In this document: piece by piece, positions 1 through 11,077 of the stretch | How the letters are laid out: each line of letters starts with the position of its first letter | Numbering within the stretch: position 1 is the first letter of the stretch | Assembly (NCBI GenBank): GCA_026119855.1 | Contig: JAOWBW010000304.1 | Span: forward strand, 1,178,001-1,242,000 | Length of the DNA: 64,000 nt | Direction: 5' to 3' | Source of the DNA: Campanula takesimana | Lineage: Eukaryota; Streptophyta; Magnoliopsida; Asterales; Campanulaceae | Position numbers and translations under genes: made by a program | The notes under the pieces: generated by a model | What the model saw: only the letters and a program-made list of their open reading frames with translations | Told to the model about the DNA's origin: nothing | Databases searched by the model: none

Positions 1-2659
1 TGGTTTCCTTTCTGACGACGGTGTCGTAGATGGCGTTGACTTGACAATCGTCCATGATGGCAAATTCTTCAAACATGGAGGTTAGATCGGATAGTTCTTC
101 CCCCACGGTAATCTCTACCTTGGACTCTATAGTCACTTTCTTGCCCCACCACTCTCGGGGTGACATTGGAGTAGGCTCCCTTTCTTGTGTCGGCATTTCA
201 CAATCAGTGAAGATCTCGAGACCGGGCTTTCTGACTCCCTTATTGTTAACCCATGGTTCGGTAAAGATCATGTACGGAACATCTTCCCATTGGCGAACAA
301 AATAACCGTTTAGTGTTTTGCGGTAAGGCCTCAAGTTAGGGATTTCATATTGTCGACCTTCTTTGCGAGCTCGGGTTTTTTGACTCTTGACTGCTTGCTC
401 GTACTTTAAGTCATCTTCGGTAGGCTCGTACCCCAAACCAAACTTGTTCTTGACAAAAGGAACTTCTACGGGGTACAATATCCCTTGTTGATGCTTCCCT
501 AGGCCTAGACCGGGAAAGTGATTCATGTTCCTCATTATGCGGAGGATTTTAGGATTGCCGAGGGTCCATTGTTTGTTTCCCCCTTCTTTGTCGATGGTGT
601 TGACGCCGGAGAGAGTGGCATCTTCTATCCCATGTTGAACTTGGTGAACGGGTTGCCCCCCATTTCTGTGGATGGTGACATTCCCGGCCATGACGGTGAC
701 TATCTCGTCCCAATTTCTGATCTTGACACATTGATGGAGAGTGGAAGGGACAGCATTAGAACTGTGGATCCAAGGTCGGCCCAAAAGTAAGTTGAATGAA
801 GCAGGGACATCAAGTACTTGGAATGGGACGGACATGACCATGCTTCCAAATTTGATATCAACTTCTAACATTCTTATGACTGTACAGGCAGTGTTGTCGT
901 ACCCTCTAATGACTTGTGCGGAGGGTTGTAAATCAGAGCTTTTGAGCCCCAGTATGCCCATGACTCGGCTCGGCATTAAGTTGAGTGCAGAACCACCGTC
1001 TACTAGAACTCTTGAAATAGGTCTCCCCCTTGCCCTTACTTTGAGGTAAATGGATTCATTGTGTTCGGACCCAAATGGCGGGAGGTCCATGTCGGCAAAA
1101 GTGATGACATTGCCGAAGTGAATGTGACCTATCATTGCTGTGAGTTCCTCAGGAGTCGTGTCGGGAGAGTCTGATGTGTCATCCAAGTTCTTGATGACAA
1201 GATCTTGGTATTTCTTTGATGATGCAATAAGGTCCCAGATGGATATGTTGGCTTGCGTCTTCTTGAGTTGTGTTAACAAAGGATCTTCGGGTACATCGCG
1301 TGCTTGCGATCTTTGAGAAGAGGTGTTGGTCGCTACGGTATTGGGAGGGACTGTGCTCGTTGTTACTCGGCCACAGCGAGTGAGCACGTTCACGGTCCCG
1401 TGTAGCTTCTTCTTCCTATTCTCTAAGACTTCCCTCATAATCTCATCATAAGTCACAACATAACAAGAATTATCAATTTTATTCATATCATCGGAGCCCT
1501 CAATCACAATTGGGATCGAATGAGTGGTTCCTTCAAACTCTCCTACCTCTATTACATTGACACCACCCTCATTAGGGATTATGAATTCCTTCTTGTCTAT
1601 GAGGTCTTGGATGGTGTTGCGGATGGAGAAGCAATCCTCGGTGAGGTGGCCGGTGCCTTGATGGTAGTCACACCATTTGTGGTGGGCATGATTGGGACGG
1701 AGCGGTTGTGGTTGCTTGTACCCTTGGAGAAGGGTGATTTGTTCCTTGGCCTTTAGAGCTTCATAGGCCTCGGTGATGGTCATGCCATAGAGATGAGTGT
1801 AGACGCGGTCATTTTGGAACCGCTTGCTTTGTGGTGGAGGGACCTTCTTGTAATTCCCCTTGTCGGTAGTAACGGCATTGACAAAAGCCTCTTTGTTTGA
1901 ACTAGAGGCGGCCTTGTATTGGTAAGTAGGAGTGGTCTTCTTAATCTCCTTGAGCAAGTAATCCATGCGTACCCCCTCCTCATACATTTGGGAGAAGTCG
2001 GAGTAGCAATACCCACTTAGGTGGGTGCGGAGATCAATCTTGAGACACTTGAGAAAGATGTCCATTTGATCTTTTATGTTTGGCCTTTCAACAATTTCAG
2101 AGAGCTTGTCATTCCATCTCCTTGTGAAGTCAATGAAGGACTCGTTGTCTCTTTGAATGGTGTTCTCGAGCTCTTTCCTTGTGGGCCGGTGGGTGGTGTT
2201 GCCTTGATATTGATTTTTGAAGGCAAGCATAGTGGCATCCCAATCAAGACGGACAGTGAGCGGGAGTGTTTCATACCAATCCTTTGCCGCCCCCTCGAGG
2301 GTGAGAGGAAAGCATTGAGCCATAACTTTTGGGGATACCTTCTTCGGAACCATAGCCCAAATGTAAGTCTCGATGTGAGCCATCGGGCATGAGTTGCCCT
2401 TAAACTTGCTAATGTCGGGCATCTTAAATTTGTCGGGGAGAGCGGCCATCATGCTCATGAGGATGGATGACTGATAAAGGATTGTGTTGGAGCCTTTTCC
2501 CATGTTGAGGCCGTCGAATTTCTGATCAATGTAGGCCATGATGGAATCGACCATTTTGGGGTCGTTGTTGTCGGTGCTTGGTTTCCCCACTTTTTTGGTA
2601 CGAACACTGACATATGGGATTTCAAATAAACCCTCGGTCCACTCAGATTCCTCATTGTC
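1..2659 (-). CDS. Gag-protease polyprotein of element A, open through the left edge
   Basis: The minus frame whose codons begin at positions congruent to 2 modulo 3 has no stop from 2695 to the window edge, about 898 codons. It encodes a Ty3/gypsy gag and aspartic protease. Reading 5' to 3': a gag core with DWYETLP near 2280 and FTRRWNDKLSEIV near 2110; a CCHC-like motif CDYHQGTGHLTEDC near 1640; a protease with VDGGSALNLMP near 1000 and FNLLLGRPWIH near 780; a glycine-rich G-patch-like segment, FPGLGLGKHQQGI, near 500; then a C-terminal region with PREWWGKKV near 160. The first methionine in this frame is at 2554, but the true start lies upstream, in the frame at 2658-3092. RT is not in the window. 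A frame this long suggests a fairly young copy apart from the upstream frameshift. Confidence 0.82.
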
Positions 2660-3092
2660 ACCCCTTGTTCTTGGAGAGCTTGAGGAGCTTGGCTTTCAAT
2701 TGGTCAACCTCGGCCTCATGGGCCTCTCTTTGACTGTCGACATGAGCTTGCCACAAGGCTTCTTTGGTTTGAACCTCTTGGTTAAGGGTAGAGACTTGTT
2801 GTTGGAGTGCTTGAACCATGGCAGAAAGCTGTTCGAGGGTCATGGCGTTGTTGGTGCTGGAGTCGCCGGCCATTGATGATGTAGAAGCTGTTGGAGTGAT
2901 CGGTTCACGGACAAGCCTGTTGGATGAATACCTGTAGATGCGGAGAGTACCAATCGGACCTATAATTGGAGAAGTAGCCCTTGTCATTCTCGGTTCACAC
3001 TTTCCGTCCATGAAGAGGTTAAGAATACACAGTTGGGCACACGACTCGAACCACATAAGAAAAAAGACTCTTTTTTTTATTTTATAAGTCAC
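2658..3092 (-). pseudogene. Gag N-terminus of element A, separated by a one-base frameshift
   Basis: Encodes the N-terminal part of the gag whose remainder occupies 1-2659. Possible ATG starts are at 3011, 2987 and 2873 (MAGDSSTNN). The last 60 or so residues are rich in Leu, Gln, Glu and Lys, including LEQLSAMVQALQQQV and EVDQLKAKLLKL, and look like a coiled coil. The frame hits TGA at 2658-2660, just after a run of four C on the plus strand (2661-2664). The neighbouring frame continues at once with an acidic gag-like sequence, so I read this as a one-base insertion in the run. It could be a sequencing error in a homopolymer. Confidence 0.7.
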
Positions 3093-4184
3093 AGGGAATG
3101 GGTCCCTTTTGGGGTTTCTAAGAAGATAATGGAATCGTCACACTAGTATATAGACCATCTCGCGGTCCCATATACTCATCGGATTCCATCGCGTTTGTGA
3201 ATCCTACATGTGTCGGGATTAAAATAAATTAATGTAGTAAAGCATACATGCGGGGACGGATTTTTTATTTTCGTCCAAAAATAACCACTTTTGGGGACGG
3301 ATTTTTATTGCGTCCGTTTCAACAAGTTGGCATGTATGATTTGAAAACATTAGTTTAGGGAAATCTCGGTACATGGAAACCGACTTGGTCACGGAGTGTT
3401 AGACCCTAACTAGAATTGTGTGGTTTGTGCTCGGCTAAAGAGAGGCTTAAAGGTCACCCCCGGCATGTAGTCATGAACTACGCCACCGGCTGAGGTTTAC
3501 CGCTTCGAAAGAGCCAAGGTCGAGTGGAGCTTGAAACTTTCTACGACGGGCCTCGACGGGTTTGAGGTTGGACCAGTGCGACGCGCAGTTAATAGGAATT
3601 AAGTGCGCGTAGTGTGAGGTCCATCACGTGACAAAAAAAAATCTTTTTTTTTTTTTTTTTAAAAGAAAAGATAAAAACACGTAAGCACGTAAATTACAAC
3701 TCCCGAATCACCCGTGTGACCGGTAAATAAAACACAAAATTAAACAGTCCAAGGGTCCGATTTTGTTCTGATGCAGGCAACTGTGCCCACACCCCACTGT
3801 TCTGTTCAGTCACTGAAACCTGCTCTTGCCCTGGAAATTGGCCCAGAAGCGCGCGCCTCGGGCTGGTGTTGTGGGAAGCGCGCGCCTGGCGCATTGCATC
3901 TGGGAGGCGCCCGCTTCTGGGCTCACCTGTCAGATTATCAGAAACTTATGGACTCAGGGTATTGCCCTGGTCCTGATTGTGTAATGGAACCCCTGCAATG
4001 TTTGTTAGCACGAAATAATAGGAAGAATAGGAAGAGCACATGGAAGGCGGGCGATTCTGGAATTTGACGCGGGACGCGTGAGCTTTGGACCATGATGGTC
4101 CGAGGCGCGCGCTTCCCATATCAATTTCTAGAATGCCCAGAAAAGTGAATTATGAACAGAAACACAAGTTTAACCCTTAAGCAG
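3093..4184 (-). other. Untranslated leader of element A
   Basis: Non-coding stretch between the primer-binding site and gag. No credible ORF was found. It contains a T/A-rich run at 3640-3670 and two trios of GC-rich boxes: 3849, 3878, 3907 and 4047, 4076, 4105. All intervals are 29 bp. The leader of element G (14097-14999) is a diverged copy with the same boxes at the same spacing. Confidence 0.7.
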
Positions 4185-4202
4185 TCCCCAGCAGAGTCGC
4201 CA
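4185..4202 (-). other. Primer-binding site of element A
   Basis: On the minus strand the 18 bases read TGGCGACTCTGCTGGGGA. They begin with the TGG that pairs with a tRNA 3' CCA and lie one base after the LTR end. The same site occurs in element D (52064-52081) and, with one change, in G (15000-15017), which supports the assignment. I have not established which tRNA it matches; an arginine tRNA is plausible for this lineage. Confidence 0.75.
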
Positions 4203-4203
4203 C

Positions 4204-4332
4204 TGTAGATACCCCGGGGGAACCACGGCTTGGCTAGAGCGCGTGAATTATCCTAGGATGTCTAATTGTGTTTTAGAGTCGCCACCCACGTATTTGAGGA
4301 ACGTAAGAAAACCTAATGTTTATGACCCTAAG
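4204..4332 (-). repeat. 5' LTR of element A, inner piece
   Basis: On the plus strand it begins TGTAGATACCCC, so the element-sense LTR ends in ...TCTACA. The piece stops at the element B insertion and resumes at 13195. The G LTR (15019-15983) starts with the same sequence and runs uninterrupted, which confirms that this is one LTR split by B. Confidence 0.82.
4328..4332. repeat. Left copy of the element B target-site duplication, CTAAG
   Basis: CTAAG directly precedes the B 5' LTR. An identical CTAAG follows the B 3' LTR at 13190-13194. Five bases is the usual duplication length for Ty3/gypsy integration. Confidence 0.92.
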
Positions 4333-6446
4333 TGTCACGACCCGAAATATAGGCTCTATTTTATTAATAATTAAATGATTATTATTTAATTATTTGCTTG
4401 TTTGTTTATTTAAATTATTATTTATTTAAATATTTAGGTGTTCATTTTATGTGTTATAATATTTATGCCTAGCTTTGTATTGAGTTATTTGGGCTAGTGT
4501 GGAAGTGTTGGGTCTTAATAGTTAGTAGGGAGTGTAAATAAATGTGCTAGTAGATGGGGGAGGGGCCCGAGTGTAATATTTTGAAATAATTCCCCCTACT
4601 CCCTCCCTACTCCTCCTCTTTCACCCTCACACTCCACCCCCATTCTTCTTCTCCCAGCCATTCCTCTCTCTCTCTAAGCAATAGTGGTAAGTTTTCTTCT
4701 CCTTCTTCTCTCTTCATTTAAACCTTATTCCTCTCATCTTCTCTCATTTCTTAAATCATGAAATGTGTTTAGATCGTCGTTAGGATCGCGTAGAGCCAAA
4801 AAGAATCGAATTCCGTCAACTTTCATTATTTCCAAGTAAGTTACTTTTCCCCCATTTTGATGTTAAAATGTTCATATCATGTTCATGTGATGTTTGATGT
4901 GTTATTTTCGAAGTTTGATTGAGTTTTGAATTTATTTTGAATTTATTTGAGTTCTTGGGAAGAAAATGGTGATTTTGAAATGTTGGGTGTGATTCTTGGT
5001 TTTGGGTTGTTAGATGTTGTTGGTTAGGTTCCCTAGATGTTTAGATGTAGTTTTGGTACCTTGAAAACTAGTTGAAAGCTTTGATTTTGAGCATTTATTG
5101 AAGATTTGTGTTTTGGCTCGAAAATGGTGAACCCAGCTCTGATTTTCCGACCCAGATCACTTCCGAGCGCCCGCCCTTAAGCCCTTAGGCGCCCGCCCAC
5201 TGGAGAATTTCTTGACCATAAGTTTCTGCCACTCGCAAGCGCCCGCCTGCCCCATTCCAGGCGCCCGCCCGCCCCTGTTCCAGGATTTTGACCTTTTGCT
5301 TGGTTTAAGACTTAAGGCTTAATTAGTTTAGGGTTGTTGCTTCTAATTAACTTAAGATAACACTGTGGAACACTTTATTGTGTGGATTTGATTCTTTTGT
5401 GAATAAATATGATGTGAAATTTATTTAAGCACCGCTTTGGTAATGTTGGGCATCTTTGTTGTGCAATTTGGATTGGCTTACCCTTGTGGTAATTTAATTG
5501 GATTGGTTCCCTACTTTGGAACCTTAAGATGTTTACTTAAGCTAGTATTTATTACTTAGCATTTATTTGAAATTCCAGCTGGTATTTTGTGTGTGTTTGG
5601 GCGATGGGAAAGATTATAATGGCAAAGCCAAGTCCATTATAATGTTGACCATTGTTTTGCCCCCTTCTTTACCCCTTCTCCAGATTGGCCTTGGAAAGGA
5701 TAAGTCAGCGTTCCTTTGTGAATGTATCTGGCTAGCGGGCATGACTTTGTGTCATGGTCCTTGTCCTTTGTGACACTGTTATGATTATTGGTTCCGGTAC
5801 CGGGGTTTTCTCTTCGGCTTTCGTGCCATTATGAAGATGATGATTTGTTGATTATTGAAGCTGCGCAGCGATCCTTTATTTGGATGTTCCGGTTTGGAAA
5901 ACCTTGGCTATATCCTTTGTTATGTGTTTATTTCCGCTGCTATCTGATATATGATAATTGTTATGTGCTATGTGATAATTATTATTGTTTATTGCTTCTT
6001 GCATCATAGCATGTCATGTAGTTGCATTAGTAACTTATTGAGATTTATCTCACCCCTTTTCTTTTATCTTTGTTTTTCCTTAACCCCCCCCCCCCAGGTG
6101 CTAAGGATTAGTCTCGCTGATCACGAGATAGAGGACGTCGAGTGTGGATCCGTTCTTTTGGGGAAGGTTGATATAGGTTGGTTTCCATTATGTAAATGTG
6201 TAACCATTTTGGGGTAGTTGTACCAAACAATGACGTCTCTAAGGATTGTATATTTTTATTTGTTGGGCATAAACTTGTGGAAGTTTATGATCGTTGTATT
6301 TAGTCTTTTTCAAACTTTGATTTGTAAAACTTTGGATTACCCTTTTGGTATCAAATGAAATTTTTAACTTCGGTATTTTGGAGTTTATTGTTAGAGTCGA
6401 CGTCCAGCTCGCGGTCCCGGGGCCCGCGGGGTCCGGGGTCGCGACA
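4333..6446 (+). repeat. 5' LTR of element B
   Basis: 2114-bp LTR with TG...CA ends. It contains a pyrimidine-rich stretch near 4590-4740, two pairs of GCGCCCGCC boxes (5167/5189 and 5239/5261), a perfect 10-bp inverted repeat (5613-5622 and 5634-5643), and a run of C followed by an AG near 6086-6098. Splice-donor-like GGTAAGT and AAGTAAGT occur near 4689 and 4836. ORFs within it are duplicated in the 3' LTR and have no coding character. Confidence 0.93.
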
Positions 6447-6448
6447 GT

Positions 6449-6460
6449 TGGTATCAGAGC
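6449..6460 (+). other. Primer-binding site of element B (tRNA-iMet type)
   Basis: TGGTATCAGAGC, two bases after the LTR end. This is the standard complement of the plant initiator methionine tRNA 3' end. It continues with CTATGG before the leader. Confidence 0.92.
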
Positions 6461-6567
6461 TATGGCATTAGCTCTATGTATAAGTCTAGGTGGATTAGTA
6501 TGACCTAGGTGGGTAGTAGTGTGCGGAGTGATTAACGGTTGATGTCTTATGCAGGTAATTACTCGCA

Positions 6568-7167
6568 ATGTCTGGAAGAAGAAACAGAGGAGGTACTAGC
6601 GGGGCACAGAATCAGAATGATACAAGGGATGAAGCCCGTGCCATGTTTCAAGGCATGTTTGAGGCGGCCATGAAGGCGATACATGATCAAGGTCCGAGGG
6701 TAGAGCAAGCACCACCTCGTTATGGTTTGGAGCAATTCTTGAAGTTGAAACTGGTTGAATTCAATGGGGAACCAGATGTTCGGAAAGCTGAGTTGTGGAT
6801 TGAGTCTATGGAAAAGATTTATGATGTGTTTGGGTGTTCGGATGAGGATAAGGTCCGGTTCGCGGCTTACAAGCTTGTGGGAGCCGCCGAGCATTGGTGG
6901 AAGGGCGTTAAAGCTACTTGGGATGATACTCGCACGGTGTATGCGTGGGAGTTGTTTGTGCGCAAATTCAAAGAGCATTTCATTCCGGTTGTGGATCAAA
7001 ACCGAAAGGAGATCGAGCTACTCAACTTGGAGCAAGGATTGTTGTCTATAGCACAATACTCGGCTAAGTTCATAGAATTAGCCCGGTATTGCGACTATTT
7101 GGTGAGGACCGAGGAACAAAGGGCTATGAGATTTATTCGGGGATTGAAGGCCTCCATTCGTACTTAA
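6568..7167 (+). pseudogene. Gag core of element B, ended by an in-frame TAA
   Basis: Starts at the ATG of MSGRRNRGGTSG, 108 bases after the PBS, and encodes 199 residues of capsid protein. The retrotransposon gag domain spans roughly residues 55-195, with AELWIESMEKIYDVFGC, VGAAEHWWKG and the conserved FIRGLKASIRT end. The TAA at 7165 is in frame with the downstream zinc knuckles, and the same frame continues at once with gag-like sequence. It is therefore a premature stop, consistent with a single C-to-T change in a glutamine codon. Without readthrough the copy would make capsid lacking its nucleic-acid-binding tail. Confidence 0.9.
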
Positions 7168-9369
7168 CTGATTGCTCAACGGATAGTGACATTTCAAGAT
7201 GCGGTGGACCGAGCCTATTTGATAGAGCAAGATATCAGGGAGCATAAGAGGAAGACCGAGGTGGCCAACCCGAGTAAGCAAGGAGCTCAAGGCAAGCCAC
7301 AACACCGTTCCGATAACCGAGGTAACTTTGGGGGACAATCTCAGTCCCGAGGGCAACCGATCCCAAGGAACCTGGGTACCACTTCCGGGAACCAAGGGAG
7401 CCAAATTAGGAAGCCTTGTACCTTTTGTCAGAAGGTAGGCCATGCGGAGGATAGGTGTTGGAAAAAGCAAGGCAAGTGTACCAATTGTGGTGAAATGGGG
7501 CACTTTGCTAGAGATTGCACGAGGTACCGAGGTCAAGCATCCGGGTCCGGAGTTGATATTAATCAGGGTCAGAAAAGGGATGCCGCCGGGAAGCCCAAGG
7601 TCCAAGGAAGGGTATTTGCCATGAATCAACAACAAGCTACCGATGATCCATCCGTTATTGGAGGTATTGTTTCTGTGTCTAATGTGAGCGCACGAGCGTT
7701 AGTAGATCCAGGATCATCTCATTCACACATTTCTGTGCAATTTGCTTCCATGTTAAATGCTGCATTCGAGTCTTTACCGTACGTGCTAGAGGTGTCGACC
7801 CCTATAGGAGAATGCTTGATTTCTGATCGAGTCTTTCGTGCTTGTGATGTGGTTATTTGTGGTCGTGTCCTTTGTGCGGATTTGGTAGTTCTTCCTATCC
7901 AAGACTTTGATGTCATTTTGGGTATGGATTGGTTGAGCAAGTTTTATGCTTTTGTTGATTGCCGTAAGAAAACTGTTACTTTTTCTATTCCCGATGTGCC
8001 TAAATTTGTGTTTGAGGCTAGTCCTCTGAGTAGAAGGGTTCGCTTAATTTCTTTTATGAAAGCGAGACGATTATTGCATAGTGGTTGTGAGGGGTATTTG
8101 GCTAGTGTTCTTGATACTAGGAAAGAATCCCCTAGTCTTGATAGTGTTCGGGTAGTTCGGGAGTTTCCCGATATTTTCTCTACCGAGTATGATATGCCTC
8201 CCGATCGTGAGATTGAGTTTTGTATAGACCTTTTGCCGGGTACGGCTCCGATTTCGAAAGCGCCTTATAGGTTAGCTCCCGCAGAGTTGAAGGAATTAAA
8301 GGTTCAGTTGCAAGAGTTGCTTGATAGAGGGTTTATCCGCCCTAGTGTTTCCCCGTGGGGAGCACCGGTTTTGTTCGTGCGGAAGAAAGACGGTTCGTTG
8401 AGATTGTGCATCGATTACCGGAAGTTGAATCAGGTCACGGTGAAGAATAAGTATCCTCTACCGCATATTGATGATTTGTTTGATCAGCTTCAAGGATCCG
8501 TGGTTTTCTCTAAGCTTGATTTGAGGAGTGGGTACCATCAGTTGAAGGTTCGATCGGAGGATATTCCGAAGACTGCTTTTCGCACTCGGTATGGTCATTA
8601 TGAGTTCTTGGTTATGCCGTTTGGGTTGACTAACGCGCCGGCCGTGTTTATGGATTTGATGAACCGAGTTTTCTATCCCTATCTTGATTCGTTCGTGGTA
8701 ATCTTCATCGACGACATTCTTGTTTATTCGAAATCTCAAGATGAGCACGAGCAGCATTTGAGGACTGTTTTATCCGTTCTTGCGAGGGAGAAATTATTTG
8801 CAAAGTTTAGTAAATGCGAATTTTGGCTCGAGAAGGTGTCATTTCTGGGTCATGTGATTTCTAAAGATGGGATTTCTGTGGATCCGTCTAAGATTGAAGC
8901 TATAGTGGATTGGAAGAGACCCGAGTCAGTGACCGAGATTCGTAGTTTTCTGGGTTTAGCCGGGTATTACCGAAGATTTATTGAAGGGTTTTCGAGGATT
9001 GCTACTCCGATGACTCAGTTGACCCGGAAGAAGGTTCCGTTTGTGTGGACCGAGAAATGTGACAAGAGTTTCGAGGAATTGAAGAAGAGGTTGACGACCG
9101 CACCGATCTTGACTTTGCCTAATGGGAGCGATGGCCTAGTGATTTATAGTGATGCTTCGAAAGAGGGTTTGGGTTGTGTGTTGATACAGAATGGGAAAGT
9201 AATTGCGTATGCTTCGAGGAAGTTGACCCCTAGTGAACAGAATTACCCGACTCATGATATGGAGTTAGCGGCTATAGTCTTTGCGTTGCACAAGTGGAAG
9301 AACTATCTTTACGGGGCGAAGTTTGAGATTTTTACGGATCACAAGAGTTTGAAGTACCTTTTCTCCTAG
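7168..9369 (+). pseudogene. Gag tail, protease, reverse transcriptase and RNase H of element B
   Basis: Same frame as the upstream gag piece; the first in-frame near-cognate start is at 7186. Counting from there, two CCHC knuckles are visible: C78-C81-H86-C91 and C98-C101-H106-C111. The aspartic protease follows with [11 protein letters not shown], a DPGS version of the active site, and [12 protein letters not shown] shows [46 protein letters not shown] and the catalytic FIDDILVYS. RNase H shows [23 protein letters not shown] and [12 protein letters not shown]. The frame ends at TAG 9367-9369, after which RNase H and integrase sequence continues in the same frame. This is a second premature stop, again consistent with C-to-T in a glutamine codon. 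No catalytic residue is visibly lost. Confidence 0.92.
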
Positions 9370-11028
9370 AAAGAGTTGAACAACCGACAGCGCCGATGGA
9401 TGGAATTGTTGAAGGATTATGATTGTACGATTTCTTATCACCCGGGAAAGGCGAATGTGGTAGCCGATGCGATTAGTAGAAAGTCTTATGTGGCTTCGAT
9501 GATGGTCCGTGAATGGAAAATGCTTGAGGATGTTCGAGATTGGTCTCCTCGTGAATCGAGACATGGGGCTATTTTTGCGAATATTAGGGTGTCTCCGACT
9601 CTAATTCAGAGGATAAAGGAAGCTCAGAGAGAAGATCCCGAGTTAGTGAAGGTAATGGGTAAATTGAAGGAAAAGAACTTCGAGGATTTCTCTATTAGCC
9701 CGGTGGGAGTGTTGACTTTCCGTGGTCGTTTGTGCGTACCCGATGTTGATGGAATTAAACAGAGAGTTTTAGATGAGGGTCACAAATCGAGGTATACTAT
9801 TCATCCGGGTAGTACGAAGATGTATCAGGATTTGAAGCAACAATTTTGGTGGATTAATATGAAGAGGGAAATAGCTGAGTATGTTTCGAAGTGTTTAACT
9901 TGTCAGCAGGTCAAAGCCGAGCATCAGAGACCCGCGGGGTTACTTCAGCCGTTAGAGATTCCCGAGTGGAAATGGGAGCATGTGACTATGGATTTCGTTA
10001 CGGGACTGCCTCGTACCCGTAGGAAGTATGACAGTGTTTGGGTAATAGTGGACAGATTGACCAAGAGCGCCCATTTCTTGCCTATTGATATCAGATATTC
10101 GATGGAGAAGCTTGCGACCCTTTATATCGATGAGATTGTTAGATTGCATGGAGTTCCGGTTAGCATCATGTCAGATCGAGACCCGAGGTTTACTTCTAGA
10201 TTCTGGAAGGCGTTTCAGGAAGCTTTGGGTACAGATTTGCGATTCAGTACAGCTTTTCATCCCCAGACCGATGGTCAATCCGAGAGGACTATTCAGATTT
10301 TGGAGGATATGTTGCGAGCGTGTTCGATAGACTTTTCTGATTCTTGGGATTCGCACCTACCGTTAGCGGAGTTCTCTTACAACAACAGTTATCAGGCTAG
10401 TATCGAGATGGCACCGTATGAGGCCTTGTATGGAAGGAAGTGTAGATCGCCTATTTGTTGGGATGAGGTTGGTGAAGCGAAGATTGTGGGTATTGATTTG
10501 CTTCGGGATTCGGTTGAAAAAGTTAAGGTGATCCGGGATAGATTGAAGACAGCCCAGAGTCGACATAAGAGCTACGCAGACAACCGAAGGCGAGATCTTA
10601 GTTTTCAGATTGGTGATTTGGTATTCTTGAAAGTGTCTCCAAAGGTGGGTATTCGTAGATTTGGGAAGAAAGGCAAGTTGGCTCCGAGGTTTATAGGTCC
10701 GTTTGAGATTTTGGGAAAGGTTGGACTTCTAGCGTATCGTCTTGCGTTACCGCCATCTTTGGACCGGTTGCACAACGTCTTTCACGTTTCTATGCTTCGG
10801 AAGTACGTTCATGATCCATCGCACGTGTTACCGAGAGTACCGGAGGATATTGAGCCCGATATGTCTTATGAGGAACGACCGGTTCGGATCTTAGATTCCA
10901 AAGTCCAAGAGTTGAGGAGCAAAAGCATTTCATTGGTTCGAGTCCTTTGGAGGAATCATAATATTGAGGAGTCGACGTGGGAGCTCCGAGATGAGAGCGA
11001 GAGGAAATTTCCGTGGCTTTTTGTTTGA
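9370..11028 (+). pseudogene. RNase H tail, integrase and chromodomain of element B
   Basis: Third in-frame segment of the polyprotein. It begins with the end of RNase H ([13 protein letters not shown] and [10 protein letters not shown]). Integrase follows with the zinc-binding H...H...CLTC region near 9790-9905; the catalytic triad seen as [20 protein letters not shown] and [16 protein letters not shown]; and the GPF motif KLAPRFIGPFEIL near 10673. The C-terminus (RPVRIL, VRVLWRNH and EESTWELRDE) is a chromodomain of the chromovirus type, thought to guide integration to chromatin marks. The natural stop TGA is at 11026. All catalytic residues are present, so only the upstream stops disable it. 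Confidence 0.93.
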
Positions 11029-11060
11029 GGTGAGTCTCGTTAAAATTCGGGTCGAATTTT

Positions 11061-11077
11061 CTTTAAGGGGGAGTGAA
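11061..11077 (+). other. Polypurine tract of element B
   Basis: The purine-rich AAGGGGGAGTGAA lies immediately before the 3' LTR start at 11078. This is the normal site of plus-strand priming. Element C carries the equivalent at 31170-31185 on the minus strand. Confidence 0.85.

Noticed and set aside
1780..2274. Minus-strand ORFs at 1780-2016 and 2074-2274
   Set aside because: They are in other frames than the continuous gag-protease frame and show no gag motifs.
3771..4067. 98-codon ORF in the A leader
   Set aside because: It runs through the GC boxes, and the homologous leader in G does not keep the frame.
5567..6217. Three short ORFs repeated at 12313-12960
   Set aside because: Both sets lie in the two LTRs of B and owe their similarity to the LTRs.
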